Source: Ectocarpus siliculosus
Lineage: Eukaryota; Sar; Phaeophyceae; Ectocarpales; Ectocarpaceae
NCBI GenBank assembly: GCA_000310025.1
Contig: FN648327.1
Location: 205,722-269,721 of the forward strand
Reading direction: 5' to 3'
DNA: 64,000 bases
Positions within the stretch are counted from its first letter, which is position 1; every line of letters starts with the position of its first letter. The notes beneath the pieces are model-generated. The model made no database searches. It was given only the letters and a program-made list of their open reading frames with translations, and was not told where the DNA came from. Below, piece after piece: positions 35,725 to 46,700 of this stretch. The position numbers and the translations under genes were made by a program.

Positions 35725-36478
35725 TGATCTTTTGGGAGATTCTGGATACAATGGAGACCGATGGAGATTGATTCTGGTAGTAGGTGTTTCTGGTTCGTTT
35801 GCGACAAATGGAAGTTCGAACTAGTCTCTCTGGTTTAATGGTTTATGGTTGGTTGTTGCAAGAGGATGGGAGGAGAAACGACTGTTGCACAATGACATTG
35901 ATTTCTGGAGTTTTTGGGATGGGTTTCGTGTGATGCATAATATAAGCAAGTTCGGGTATAATCTTGACAATGCAGCGAGCAGGGGGGCTGTTGGATGTAC
36001 TCACAGCATTGACAGATTATTGCAACCGAGGAATGTTCCTAGAAGATGGAGCGGGGGATTTTGGGGGTTCCGCAGTTGTAATAAATTGGGGGAATGGTGG
36101 TACCATCTTTGCCACATATTATTGTTTTCTGGGTATGTATGCGTGTCAGCAACGGTGTTGGCCACGTGCCCTTGATTTATTCATCTTCCTTTTTCCCGGC
36201 TATCACGCCCTGGGCTATCACGCCCGTGCCCATACTACCTATCCACCATCTATCACGCTGCCAGGCTTTCACGCCTCTAGGCTATCACGCCATCACAACA
36301 GCTATCACAGCACCAGCGTCAACACATCAGAGCTATCACGCTCCGGAACATCATAGATGCGGCGGGTTACCACACCCGTGGGCAGTTTACTGTATTTTAT
36401 CGTTGCCGGCAAACTCGCCGCGCGGTTCTTTTATTTTTGCCGTCTACAACTGCGCCGGGCGCACCAAGCCACCCAACA
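35725..36478 (+). repeat. Right terminal repeat of the gag-only element
   Basis: Copy of 30504-31255. The sequence before it (33848-35724) is non-coding and may be the rest of a long 3' LTR; it contains CTGGTTTAATGGTTT sub-repeats near 35655, 35697 and 35829. Confidence 0.9.
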
Positions 36479-36879
36479 TCTCAATTGGCCATTTTTTCTC
36501 GTCATTATGTATTATCTTGCTTTTTCTCAGGCTTTTCCTCAGGCCTTTGCTCGCCCATCTCTCTCTTTTGCAGTGTCTTGCCACCAGATTTACACATTTA
36601 TCCCATGTAACTCGGTCTTATCTCGGCCTCATTCGGTGATAGGCTGTGATGTGTGCTGCGCGCTAGCTTACACGGGGATGGTACGCCTGTCTAGCGGGTG
36701 CAGGCAGTAGCACGAGGTAAAATAACACCACCGTACAACAACAGCAAACTAGTAAATGACGGGGGGGACACCTCCTCCAGTGAAATCAACTCGACACGAC
36801 CCTTCTCCGCTCCTCAAATTCTCCTCAGGCACAAGGTGTGCAGGTGGGTGACATTATTGGGTAAGGTCATGGCCCTGGG

Positions 36880-37100
36880 CAATGTTCGGTCCATGGCCGG
36901 TCCATGGACGGGTCATGACCCGTCTATGGACCGTCTATGGACCGTCCATGACCCGGCCATGGGACCGTCCATGACCCGGCCATGGACCGGCCATGACCCG
37001 GCCATGGTCCAGCAATGGTCCAGCCATGGAACAGTCATGGACCAGTCATGGACCGGTCATGACCCGGGTATGGACCAGTCATGGACCGTCCATGGGCGGC
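36880..37100. repeat. Palindrome-rich minisatellite (CCATGG / GGTCATGACC units)
   Basis: Short overlapping units such as CCATGGACCGGTCATGACC repeat about ten times with changes. Each unit is self-complementary in part, with CCATGG and TCATGA cores. A small relative (GACCCATGGGCATGCCCATG) is at about 37345-37398. Confidence 0.85.
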
Positions 37101-37104
37101 CATA

Positions 37105-37261
37105 AAGCTCCCACCGTGGGCACTTCAACCTAGAACTTCGCCACCGGCATATCAACCTAGAACTTAGCCACCTTCACATCAACCCAGAACTTAGCCACCA
37201 GCGCCAACCTAGCACGTATCGGGTGGGCTTGGGGTTAGGGTTACGGTTAGCATTAGGGTTA
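37105..37261 (+). repeat. AACCTAGAACTT minisatellite ending in TTAGGG-like sequence
   Basis: Three to four units of AACCYAGAACTTNGCCACC, then AACCTAGCACGTATCGGGTG and GGGGTTAGGGTTACGGTTAG. The last segment is nearly the same as 27608-27660, so the two arrays belong to one repeat family. Confidence 0.75.
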
Positions 37262-37403
37262 TTTGCCGCTATATATAGTACCCGTTCCAAAGCAGATAAT
37301 CAATTGCTTAGGAGTGCACTGGTTCTGTTGAAGGGCTGTCATTGGACCCATGGGCATGCCCATGGGTGACCCATGGTTGTCCCATGGGTGTCCCATGCGT
37401 TAT

Positions 37404-37929
37404 TGTTCCGGACGGCCGCGTAAACCGGTTCTAATTAGTGCGATGATGGACACTTGTGACGCAAGGCACAAGTGCCCGGAGCGCTCGTCCCTGTGATGGG
37501 CACTGCATAAGTGCTCGGAGGGGGGTTTCCCGAGAAGATGTAACCGTCTCTCGGGCAAATAATGGAAACCAATGGAAGAATTCCGATTGGTTACCATTCC
37601 CCGCGCGATGATGAAACGGTTCCTCCGCATGACAGCTTGCAGCGATCCCGCCCCCCAAGCTGTCAGTGACCTTTGAGTCCGGAAACTGAGCACGAAACAT
37701 CTGTGAACGAACCCGACCTGAGCGCTATTGACCTGATATCACAACTGTGAGCCATGACCACGCCTACATGCATGCACGCCTGACCGGATGATGGAGTATC
37801 GCTGCTGCTCGCTTGTGTTGATGATGGCACGCTTGGTACATGTCTACAATCGAACTCGCAGAGACTAGCTATGATCTGAGGTGAGAGTGTCTTTGCCTGG
37901 AATACCGTAGATTAGCCTCGTCTCTGTCA
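37404..37929 (+). repeat. Left LTR of the NADAR element
   Basis: Contains one good stem-loop (37448-37458 pairing with 37467-37477) and a weaker second one. Downstream it matches the right LTR through GACCTGAGCGCTA, GTCTACAATCGAACTCG and GGTGAGAGTGTCTTTGCC. Confidence 0.8.
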
Positions 37930-37935
37930 GATTAT

Positions 37936-38346
37936 TTGGGAAAACTGTACATAAAAAGGGTGAGAGACCTTCCCAACGGCACAACGCTTGGAGAAGTTTT
38001 TCGACAGTACCGTTCTGCGGTAAGCAACATGACGCCCTATTCCAATCTTTTGAGCCTCAACGAGACTTGGATTGTCGGGATCACACGGAATAAGATCAAC
38101 GACCAGTTTTCTGTGATGATGTCTGACTATTTTTCGCATATAAAACGTACCGCTGCGGAGCCGTACAGTAGCCTGGATGAGATATGGCCAGTGCTGAATA
38201 GGTTGACGACCTCTACGGTTAAGGCTGAGAATGGGAAGCAATATGCTCCACTCTCGCTCGCTGGATTATCATGGCATTCGCAAGGCGGTAGTCGTCCTCT
38301 GTTTGTCGGCCGTACTCCGCGTACTTATCGGGTATTGTTTGTGTAG
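37936..38346 (+). pseudogene. Possible gag fragment of the NADAR element
   Basis: 136-codon frame that starts just inside the left LTR (GKLYIKRVRDLPNG, NETWIVGITRNKIND, LDEIWPVLNRLTTS). The position and the absence of any other domain suggest gag, but I do not recognise a family motif. Confidence 0.35.
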
Positions 38347-40165
38347 TGTATTAACTTCAGACGGTGAGGCAACGCCCGTACCCAGGGCGCTGTCGTGCTC
38401 AGAAAAGGAGGAGTGGCAGCAGGGCTGCTGCACACAACAAAAGGGGGCCCCGGTGCATCATCACCGTACCCCTACCTAAAAGGTTCTACACCATCTGCGT
38501 CACACTTGTACGTACGGCTAACATATCCAAACCATGTCCGTAGACCCACGAACATCCTCCAGGTCGTTCTGCGACGCCGTCGCAGCAGTCTTGGAGCTCC
38601 CAGGGAGCTCGTTGCAAATCGGTCATACGTGTTGTGGCAATTACCCCCCCATTGGATACCGCTCCTTAGGACTAGAGCCGACCGCGAACATAAGCGTTCA
38701 GCGAGGAATGCTGTTCGTTGTTTAAAATTTCGAGGTCTGTCAAACACTGTGAACAACCTTTCACCAACGCTAGTGGTGTGCTCAACCCAGATTTGGTGAC
38801 TCCCTGATGGTGATGACAGGTTTCGCCTGTGGCACGAGCGCTTGCGGTCCTGGAGGACTAAGCCTGCGACTACCACAGCACAGAGCACACCAACCTCAAA
38901 CGCTCAACAAAACAATCGATGCCGTTCACACCAGTTCATGGAGTACAACACGCAGGTACCGCTCCCAACCCGCAACAGCGCAGTCCGACGTGGCACCAAC
39001 CGCCACCACAGGGGCTGCTGCAACCAAGTGCACCAGCCCAAGAGCACAGGTTGGTAGAATAGCAGCCTAGTTCCTGCTCCCACGTCTGCCACACACGCGC
39101 AGCCGAGTGTAAGAAGCAACAGTCGGCTCCCCGTAGACTCGAACCCATAAGACCGCACTCCTGGAACGTCTAATGCTGGTAACTGACGGCCCGACGGCGG
39201 CTTATCGTTACTCCCCGACCCGCCGATGGCACAACAGGGGGGAGCTAGATATGTGTCGCAGGAACGTATTGTAGGTACGGTAGAGTCACCACTCCTGTTC
39301 CTACCACAGACACTTCCGCTAGAAGCGGTAGTGCTTTGGCCTCATCGGGTGCAGATGGCAAAACCCACCATCCCGATCACGGCAGCTTTAGCGCTGTCGT
39401 CAGTACACACACCAAGATTTGGGACTCAAGGAGTGTCCTCTCTTGAAGGCGGTCCCCCGAGCGTAAATAATGCTCGAGCAGCTTGCACAACGCACGACTA
39501 CACCACGTTGCCGCCCGCGAACCGGCCTAAACCATTGGGTGTTGACTAAACGAATGCACGGGTCGGTATGAGGTGCGGGTGCGGAAGGTCGGGATTGTCG
39601 AGCATGCCCTCTTGGTCCGCTTTGACGTCCTCGTGTAAGACCGTTGGGACACGCACGTTGTCGACAATAGATGAAGCATCGCCGGGTTTAGCCACCTCGA
39701 GCGATGGTTTGGACATGTCCTCTGCGTACGGTTCATCGACAGCCTAGGGTGCCAAAGCCGATGGAACTCGAGACGGTGATAACAGCCACTCGCCGCAAAG
39801 CAAGTGTATGACCGATTGCGCGCACGGAGACACAAGACGATTTCCCGTGGTCTGCGATTCGCGGAGTACCAAAGCTGAGCGGTCCCCAACCGCAACCACG
39901 GAGGTGCTGACAACACCGTATTCGGAGGACGCTCCGATTGCGCCCCTCGTTGAACAAACACGAAAAACTTGTCGCCCTCGTCCGGGGGGACCCGTCATGT
40001 CTCCAACGTGATGGATCCTAGCGAAAGCCGTACAGACAATACAGCTTCCGCCTGGTTGCGCTGTGTGTAGAGTAGAAGACTCGGGGCTACAGAAACCTCC
40101 CCCGCTATAGCTGGTATTCGTATCTACCCCCTCCTCCGACCGACGCCCGGTGTACACCGCCCGCG

Positions 40166-40660
40166 TTTGATCCGAGCAAGGAGTATTGTACGCCTGATAT
40201 GGCGTTATTCTGGCAAGCCCCGTTGGTTTTCTCGCTCTGGAAGCCTTCCATCTTTATTGTGGATGGTGTTGAATACTCTTGCGGTGGCAATTCTTCGCGG
40301 CTGCTAAGGCTAGTCTAATTGGCGACCAAGATACTTTGCGGCGGATTATGCGTGTTTCCGACTTTTGAAACGCAGGCGTTACGGACGCCAAGTCAAAGGG
40401 TTTGACAAAGCAGTTTGGGAGCGCGAGCGCGAAAACGAGGTACGCTTCGCCTCCTACTGCAATTTCTCGCAAATCCCGCTATGCGACAACATCTTTTGGG
40501 CACCAGCGACAAACTGCTCGTCGAAGCTAGCCCATACGATGCCATTTGGGGCATTGGACATCGCGCAGATGACCCTGCGCAGTCTATCCCTGTTTGTGGC
40601 GAGGCTCCAGTCTGGCAAGTGCCTGCAGGTTGCCCGAGACCTCCTCCAAGAGCACGCGCC
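40166..40660 (+). pseudogene. NADAR-domain (YbiA-like) remnant, broken by frameshifts
   Basis: NADAR proteins act on ADP-ribose or riboflavin-intermediate N-glycosides. Reading across frames in order gives FW...PLVFSLWKPS and VDGVEYSCGG (40197-40290), FFAAAKASLIGDQDTLRRIM (40291-40350), YGRQVKGFDKAVWERERE and VRFAS (40378-40455), NPAMRQHLLGTSDKLLVEAS followed by PYDAIWGIGHRADDP (40463-40578), then WRG and SGKCLQVARDLL (40594-40655). This is the whole NADAR order, with the diagnostic LVEASPxDxIWGIG motif intact. At least three frame changes make it non-functional as assembled. It lies inside an LTR element, so it was probably element cargo or part of its polyprotein. Confidence 0.85.
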
Positions 40661-40989
40661 GACGCCAATACTTCCCCCACAAGTTTCAACCGACGCCTAA
40701 CTCCGGAATACTATACATGAGGTTAACCCTGAAACGCAAGAGCGTATTTCGACGGCTGCAGCCGAGGAGGCCGCCCGGTCGTCAGGTTGCCGCATCAAAT
40801 TAGCGCATGTCCCACGTGATCACAGCGCTGAAATCCTCGCGGTTACGTCGGCTGAGTATGATGAGGAGAGCCGTGTGCCGTTGCTTGCTGAGCATGGTCC
40901 TTGCCTCGTAGGTGGTGTTGTTGCAGTTAACGGCGCTTTATTTACGACCCGAGTAAAAATCTACGCCGGGCCGTCCAAATCACAAATAC

Positions 40990-41690
40990 GGCTGTGCTGC
41001 TTCGCTGGATTCAGGCTGCTTTGCTGGATGCAGGATCACCGGCCACATTCATCAACGGTAGCGCTGTTGGCACCGTCAAAGCCATGGGAGCGATCTCATA
41101 GGCTTATCTCGCACGGTAAGCGCACGTTCTTGGAGAGGTTTTGGAAAATCCGAGTCTCTTCAGACGTCCGATACAGTCCATCTGAGTGTGCAATTTTCCA
41201 CAGTGACACGCCTTCGGCTTCTCTTGCCGTTTGGGCACACATCGTCCCTGCAAACGCCGTTCATTTTCTCAATCGTTTTGGACGCGATGGTTCCATGCGA
41301 TTTTAACACCCGGAAGTACCGCATGTTGCCTTCGAGGCCCCTGGACAACCCCTTTTTTTCTGAATATGCCCTTGCCCACCAGGACGATTCTGGTCAGGAC
41401 GATTCTGTTGCGGTTGCGTATGTGCCCGATTTCACAGCCCCGGCCGACCAACTCCAGCTCCGCTGTGCAACGCCGACGGGTACCCATTGTCAGATGACCA
41501 CCGATTGATTGAGGTCAAATTGGTGCGTTCCAACGGTAATCTGGCTCTGACCGGTCAATACCTTGTCGACATGTTACGTGATGTTTCGTCGAACGAAAAA
41601 ATGTTTTTCTCCGACGGACGTCAGTTTGTGCCGCTCGCGGGTGCCTCAGAACTTGAGCGAGGAGACTTGCTCGGTATTGCTCCGCCCCGC
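40990..41690 (+). pseudogene. Possible aspartic-protease region of the NADAR element
   Basis: One frame reads LLRWIQAALLDAGSPATFIN, similar to the retropepsin active site (LLDTGSxxSFI, with DAG in place of DTG). About 60 residues on, another frame reads LPFGHTSSLQTPFIF and DAMVPCDFNTRKY, where retropepsins have their second conserved segment (GxDFL). A later frame ends in GDLLGIAPPR (41693). The frame is broken several times, so this is tentative. Confidence 0.4.
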
Positions 41691-42285
41691 TGATGCGCGT
41701 GGCGGTAGAGCATTTAGAACAACAGCAGTTTTTCGACAAAGCCGACTGCACGCCACCACCGAGAGACAGACTGGGGTCTCTCCGAGGTAGCGCTCGCCGG
41801 TGTGCTTCTTGGTGGAGGAACTCTCTGAGCCCTCCGGTTTGGGGTCTTTTAGGCGGGCGGGGCGGCACGAAGCCCAACAGCTGAGCTGTGCCATTCCGTT
41901 TCGCGGTCAAATTTCACACAGGATGTGTATCGTACCAGTTCTTCTGCACTGGTGGTACAAGCACGTTGTACCACATCGGACCACCCGACGGGTTATACTG
42001 TTGTCTCCCGAAGCAGTTATCGCACGATTTCGAATTGGGTGTTTTCTGAATGGTAGCGTACCATCGGGAGGTTCAATCGTCCGAGACTGCTACTGTACAA
42101 CAGTTTCGTCCGTCTGGTGGTATTCGGAGGGAGATTTGTGTTTAGTAGCAGAGACACGTTAGGATACCGCGGAGGCATTTTGCCGTGCGGGACGTGTGGT
42201 ACGGGGGAAGTCTCCCTCCGTAGGCCACCGAAAGTACTAATCAAGGAAATTCGAAAGAAAAACAATAAAAGGTCGAAAGTAAACT

Positions 42286-42881
42286 TGTTCTGGACGGCCG
42301 TATGCACCGGCTCTAAATAGTGCGATGATGGACACTTGTGACCGCAAGGCCAAGTGATCGGAGTACAATAGGGCGATGATGGACTCTTGTGGTGCAAGGC
42401 ACAAGAGTCCGGAGCACATGTATCCCGATGATAGCCACTTGGGCATTTAAGCACAAGTGTCAGGAGGGGGGTTTGCGAAGGATAGATATAACCGTCCTTC
42501 GCAGAAATCATGGAACCAACGGCGCAATTGCCACTGGCCAACCAATCCTGCGCAATGATGAAATGGTTCCTCCGATGAGAGCTAGCACCTAGCTCTCAGT
42601 GACAATTGAGGCCGGAAACTCCGGAAACTGAGCACAAACCCTTTGTGAAGGAACCTGACCTGAGCGCTACTGATCTGCTATCGCAACTGTGAGTGATGAC
42701 CCCGCCTGCCTGACTGGATCATGTGTTATCATCTGCCTGCTTGGCGTACTACTGCTTGCTCGCTTGTGTTGCACGGAACGCTTGGCCTATGTCTACAATC
42801 GAACTCGAGACTACTAGCTAGGATCTGCGCAGGTGAGAGTGTCTTTGCCCGGAATATCGTAGTCTAGCCCTGTCTATGTAA
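42286..42881 (+). repeat. Right LTR of the NADAR element
   Basis: Holds three units of a GATGATGGACWCTTGTG...CACAAGWGTCCGGAG stem-loop; the middle one (42381-42391 with 42400-42410) is a perfect 11-bp stem. Its right edge is about 200 bases from the stop of the receptor-like gene on the other strand. Confidence 0.8.
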
Positions 42882-43077
42882 GAAACTACCATCGGCGCGT
42901 ATCCACGTCCTGAACGTCATCCCCGCCTCGATACTCATTGTTGGGTTGCCGGCGTGGGTACACCACCATCGATAAAGTAAAAAGTTGTTGCCGCTTCGGC
43001 TTTGCCAGGCGCTCGTGCTGTTTATCCCCCTCTGACGTTTTTCTCTGGTCGACGAAGTGGGGTAATGGCTGCCATGC

Positions 43078-43779
43078 TCAAAGTGACGTTGGGGTGCGTT
43101 CCGCGTCGTCCATCCCAACCTCTATGGCCGAAGGGTCTGCCGCTCCCATTTCCTCGCCACCTTTGGGGTTGTTCTCGAGGAGGAAAGGAAACGTTGCTTT
43201 TTTGTCACGAACGTCGCACGGGGCGCAGCTCACATTTCCGCAGTGTGGGCACGTCGCAATGTACCTGGGGTCCGGGTGGAACAATACTTTCCCCGATTGA
43301 CCACCGTTCTGTCCGGCGTCGGCCTCCGCCTTGGCCCGGAGCTTGTCGCACGAGCAAGTGGTGCGGTGCCCGAGCCCTTTCCGCTTAACCTCCATCTTCT
43401 TGTCGCAGGCCGGGCACTTGACCTTCGTCTTCCCTCGAACCATGAGGATAACGATACCGCAGCAACCGTTCGCGATCAAGAACCAGACCAAGCCCGCTGC
43501 CGCCACGGTGGCCGCAGCCCCGCCTAGGCCGAGCCATATAGCCTGCCGCTCGTACCACTCGTCTTCGTTCGGGGGTTGAGACGGGTCTTCTCCTTCCGAG
43601 GTGGGTGCCGGCGTTGGGGCAGATGGAGATGGGTCCGTGGTGATAGTGTCCCGAAACAAGGCGATCGTGCCATCCATTGAGCTGACCACAAGGGCCGTGC
43701 GGCCGTCGGGACTAACGGCAATGCTCCTGATATCGGTCAGGCCCCCGATGTGGCCCCCGTCTCCCTCAGCGATTGTGTC
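43078..43779 (-). CDS. Last exon of the receptor-like gene: blade 7, TM segment, Cys-rich tail
   Basis: Begins with propeller blade 7, then an acidic/Pro stalk, then a hydrophobic segment of about 33 residues (AIWLGLGGAAATVAAAGLVW, FLIANGCCGIVILMV), then a basic stop-transfer RGKTKVK. The cytoplasmic part has CPAC, CSC and CPHCGNVSCAPC, spaced like two zinc-ribbon half-sites, and ends in an acidic stretch. No kinase or GTPase domain is present, so signalling would need partners. The stop at 43080-43078 is close to the right LTR of the NADAR element. Confidence 0.85.
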   Translation of the reverse strand, partial: DTIAEGDGGHIGGLTDIRSIAVSPDGRTALVVSSMDGTIALFRDTITTDPSPSAPTPAPTSEGEDPSQPPNEDEWYERQAIWLGLGGAAATVAAAGLVWFLIANGCCGIVILMVRGKTKVKCPACDKKMEVKRKGLGHRTTCSCDKLRAKAEADAGQNGGQSGKVLFHPDPRYIATCPHCGNVSCAPCDVRDKKATFPFLLENNPKGGEEMGAADPSAIEVGMDDAERTPTSL

Positions 43780-46700
43780 CTGATTGTGTTTAAAACAAAG
43801 TGCCGTCGGGTTATTAGAGGGAATCCACGTGTCGTGAGAATTTTGACGTTTGGCGGTTTATGACGTGAAAATCGGTTAGTGGAATTTCGACATGGATGTA
43901 TTTAGTTGCGTCGCCTTTTTTTCCGTCGATTATTTGCGGTGTTTTTTTTTTCATCTTTCGTCAGAACACGAAAGCCCGCGAAAGGATTGACGCGTCAAGC
44001 CTCATGTCGGGACACATATACATTCCTCTACAAGCATCGCCGAAAAAGTAGCGTCGCCAGCAGCGAAGGCATCCACCTCCCCTGCTGAGTACTCCTGCGC
44101 GGTCCTGTACAGATTTTGGCGGCATCTCGCGACCTCGCGGCGGCCCGTTGTCCGGAGTCGCTGGTTCGAAAGTTGGCCAGCAGGGTTGGTTGGGGCAGAT
44201 TCCGGGACACCCCGCCCTCGAAGGGAGGACAGCAGTAGAGGCGTTAGGGAGGGCACACGGACTTGGCCGGCCACCGTAGGTGCATCTCGCTCACCCCGCG
44301 GTTGGGGTTGACGCTGGGTCGCACCACACCCCAGGGAGCGTCGTCGCTGCTACGAGCTCGTGGTACTCTTCGAGTTGAATCAACAGGTCAACTGAGCTCA
44401 ATAACGGCGAATAGTTCGTCATGTTCCAGACACAAACATGGCATGGCCATCGCGATAATAGAGAGGCACTCGTTGTACCTCTCATGGCGGATCTTTCCGC
44501 GTTCGAGGCGAGCCATGGCCTCCTCCGCTTGTACGCGTGTGTTTGCTGGTGGTTAGGAGCGTGGTAAGCTCATACATTGCGGCCGTTAGGAGGTTTATTT
44601 TTGGTTCCTGGTTCTTGCAACGGGTAAACATGCGGCGCGATCTAATTTCGCGGTAAATGCCAACCGTGACTTCTTTTCGCGTCAATGGTCGAAAGTCCGA
44701 ATTCCCCGTCAATCCATAGTGGATACCCTGTATTACCTACATACCAGTAGTGCTTTTCTCGTATGGCATGTGCCAGAGGGCTGAAAAGAGGATACACACC
44801 GACATATCCTGAATTCTTTTTTCACCTGCGGTCCGATCCTTCCTCCAACGACAGGTACTACTGCAAGTACACTTGCTCTTGCCTTTGGAATCAGAGAGAG
44901 GCACTTGAACACGATCGTGTGAGAGCAACAAGGTTATCCATCGAATCTGCCAAGCGAAGATGGCGGCATGGGGGTTCATTTCGAACAAGTCGAACTTACC
45001 TGCAGCTCGAGAACCGCGCATTCATCGTCGCCAACGTTCAGCACCCAGAACGTATCGTTCGCGTTACTCGCCACCAAGACGCGGGAGTTATCCGGATTCA
45101 CAGTCACCTGAGTGTGCGTGACAAGTGTGAGATGAGCTACAGGAATACGTCTGCCTTCCCTGGTAGTCGGAACGGTGTAATGAATACCGTGTTCGAGTCT
45201 CGCTTTCTCTATTCTATGTTAGCGACAAACAGGTTGGCGTAGATAGGGGGAGCGGTTTGAAGGGCAAACAAATGACAGTCCGAGTTGACTCAAGTGCAGT
45301 AGAACGCCCGAATTTGCCGCCTGTTTGAAAGGTCATGTTGCATACAGTGAGAATCGATGTACGCAGGCATTAGTTTGAGACCAAACATCTGTGACACCGA
45401 CGTGGAGAGGCGGCGAGGCGTAGATACCCCGGCTTGAACTCGTCCGACCAACACCCCCACGAAAATACAAATATACACCGACGCCCAGCCCGATAGTTAG
45501 AACACAGACACGCCTTGCCTAATCGGGGCACCTTCCCAATTCTGGCGTGTCCATGTTTTTGGACGTTAGCCGCACAGAAACTGCGCGACGGCAGAAGTAG
45601 CAAACGACCTGCTGCTGAGCTCGACCCTACTCACCAACGACGCCCCATCTAGGCCAAGCTGGGTCGGGGTCGTCGCTCCTTCCAACTCAACCTCCTGCAG
45701 TTCCCCGGTGCTTTCGTCCACGCAAAAGTGCGTCAAGGCTCCCGGGTTGGACGAAGCCACGTACACGTCCCTCCCAGAAGGGCTGACAGCAACGGAGGTG
45801 GCACCCCCTAGCTCTCTGTGAGGCATAGACGCGATCGTCGGAAAAAATGTATGTGGCCTGGCTTCCTTTCGTACCTTTTGCATGATGTACGGTTGGTTGC
45901 CAAGTGCTGTTGTGGTATGTGCTACTACGGGAGCCTCGTAGAGAAGAAACGCCAGAATATGTTGGCAGCAAGTGCGCAACGGCAACTGCTAGCGAGATGA
46001 ACCTCTTCAATCCGAAAGAGCCCCAAGCACGGCAACAGCAAAGCCTATCCTCTGCAACATATTAGAATACTGTTCGACTACTCAAGTATATTACGTTTGG
46101 TCTTTTGTAACGGGCCACAGATGTCCACGGTTTGTTCTCCCAAGAACGAACACTCACCCTTCACTGTCGGAAATCGTCTGCAGCAGCGCCAGATCCCCAG
46201 TTTGTGGGTCTCTGCTAAACAACATGAGCGCACCACCAGAAGCCACCGAGTCCGTCCCGTACAGGAACAGTCCATCGGGCGAGACCGCCATTCCCGTCGG
46301 AGAGACGAGAGACTCGGTCACGTTGGAAACGTACGTCAACCCACAAGTCTCAAGGTCTGCAGCAAACGTGATGATGCACCCGCACGCTGGCGACGAAACG
46401 TACACGTGGTCTCCGAGCAGAGGGCTGGCAACCACGTCCCAGGCTTCAGCCAGCGCCGCGCCGGACACCGTACCCGCGTAGGTCAGGTTTCCCGATCCCG
46501 CGCCGTCGATGCTCAGGCTCGTGAGCGAGTTGTTGCCCGCGGCCACCACGAAGAGGCACCGCCCGTCAGGGGAGGGTGTTAGGACAGTGGGCCCGTCGAG
46601 AGTCCCCGCCCCCGTCCCGCCGGTATTCATGTCAAAGTCGCCGACCATCGTCAAGCTGCCGTCGGAAGAGTCTACCTCGAATGCAACGATGCTGTCGCTC

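Larger units (their letters stand above)
30504..36478 (+). mobile_element. Gag-only LTR retrotransposon (TR-GAG-like, copia-type gag)
   Basis: A direct repeat of 752/754 bp bounds the element (30504-31255 and 35725-36478); the copies differ by a 2-base indel near their start and look otherwise identical where compared. Between them is one gag frame (31134-33539) and no reverse transcriptase, integrase or RNase H motif, so the element would need pol in trans. A polypurine-like stretch, ATGGGGGGGGGGATGTCATG (33836-33853), is the usual place for a copia 3' LTR to begin. If so, the LTR is about 2.6 kb and the left LTR is 5'-truncated. Flanks AACATCTC (left) and AACATCTC (right, overlapping the LTR end) suggest a short target duplication such as TCTC. 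Confidence 0.8.
37404..42881 (+). mobile_element. Decayed LTR element carrying a NADAR domain
   Basis: LTRs at 37404-37929 and 42286-42881 start TGTTCYGGACGGCCG and end CTNTGTNA; they are diverged and differ in copy number of an internal stem-loop unit. The interior is frame-broken throughout. It shows a possible gag-like open frame at 37936-38346 (LDEIWPVLNRLTTS), a NADAR domain (40190-40660) and a possible retropepsin-like stretch (about 41000-41350). No reverse transcriptase or integrase could be found. Flanking sequences show no clear target duplication. A fragment of its 3' interior (42020-42273) recurs at 56045-56292. Confidence 0.7.

Noticed and set aside
36880-37100. CRISPR array
   Set aside because: Units overlap and vary, with no constant repeat plus unique spacers, and the genome is eukaryotic.
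44291-44485. Extra exon of the receptor-like gene
   Set aside because: Protein-like, but the flanking exons already join in phase 0 and complete blades 6 and 7; no usable splice sites.
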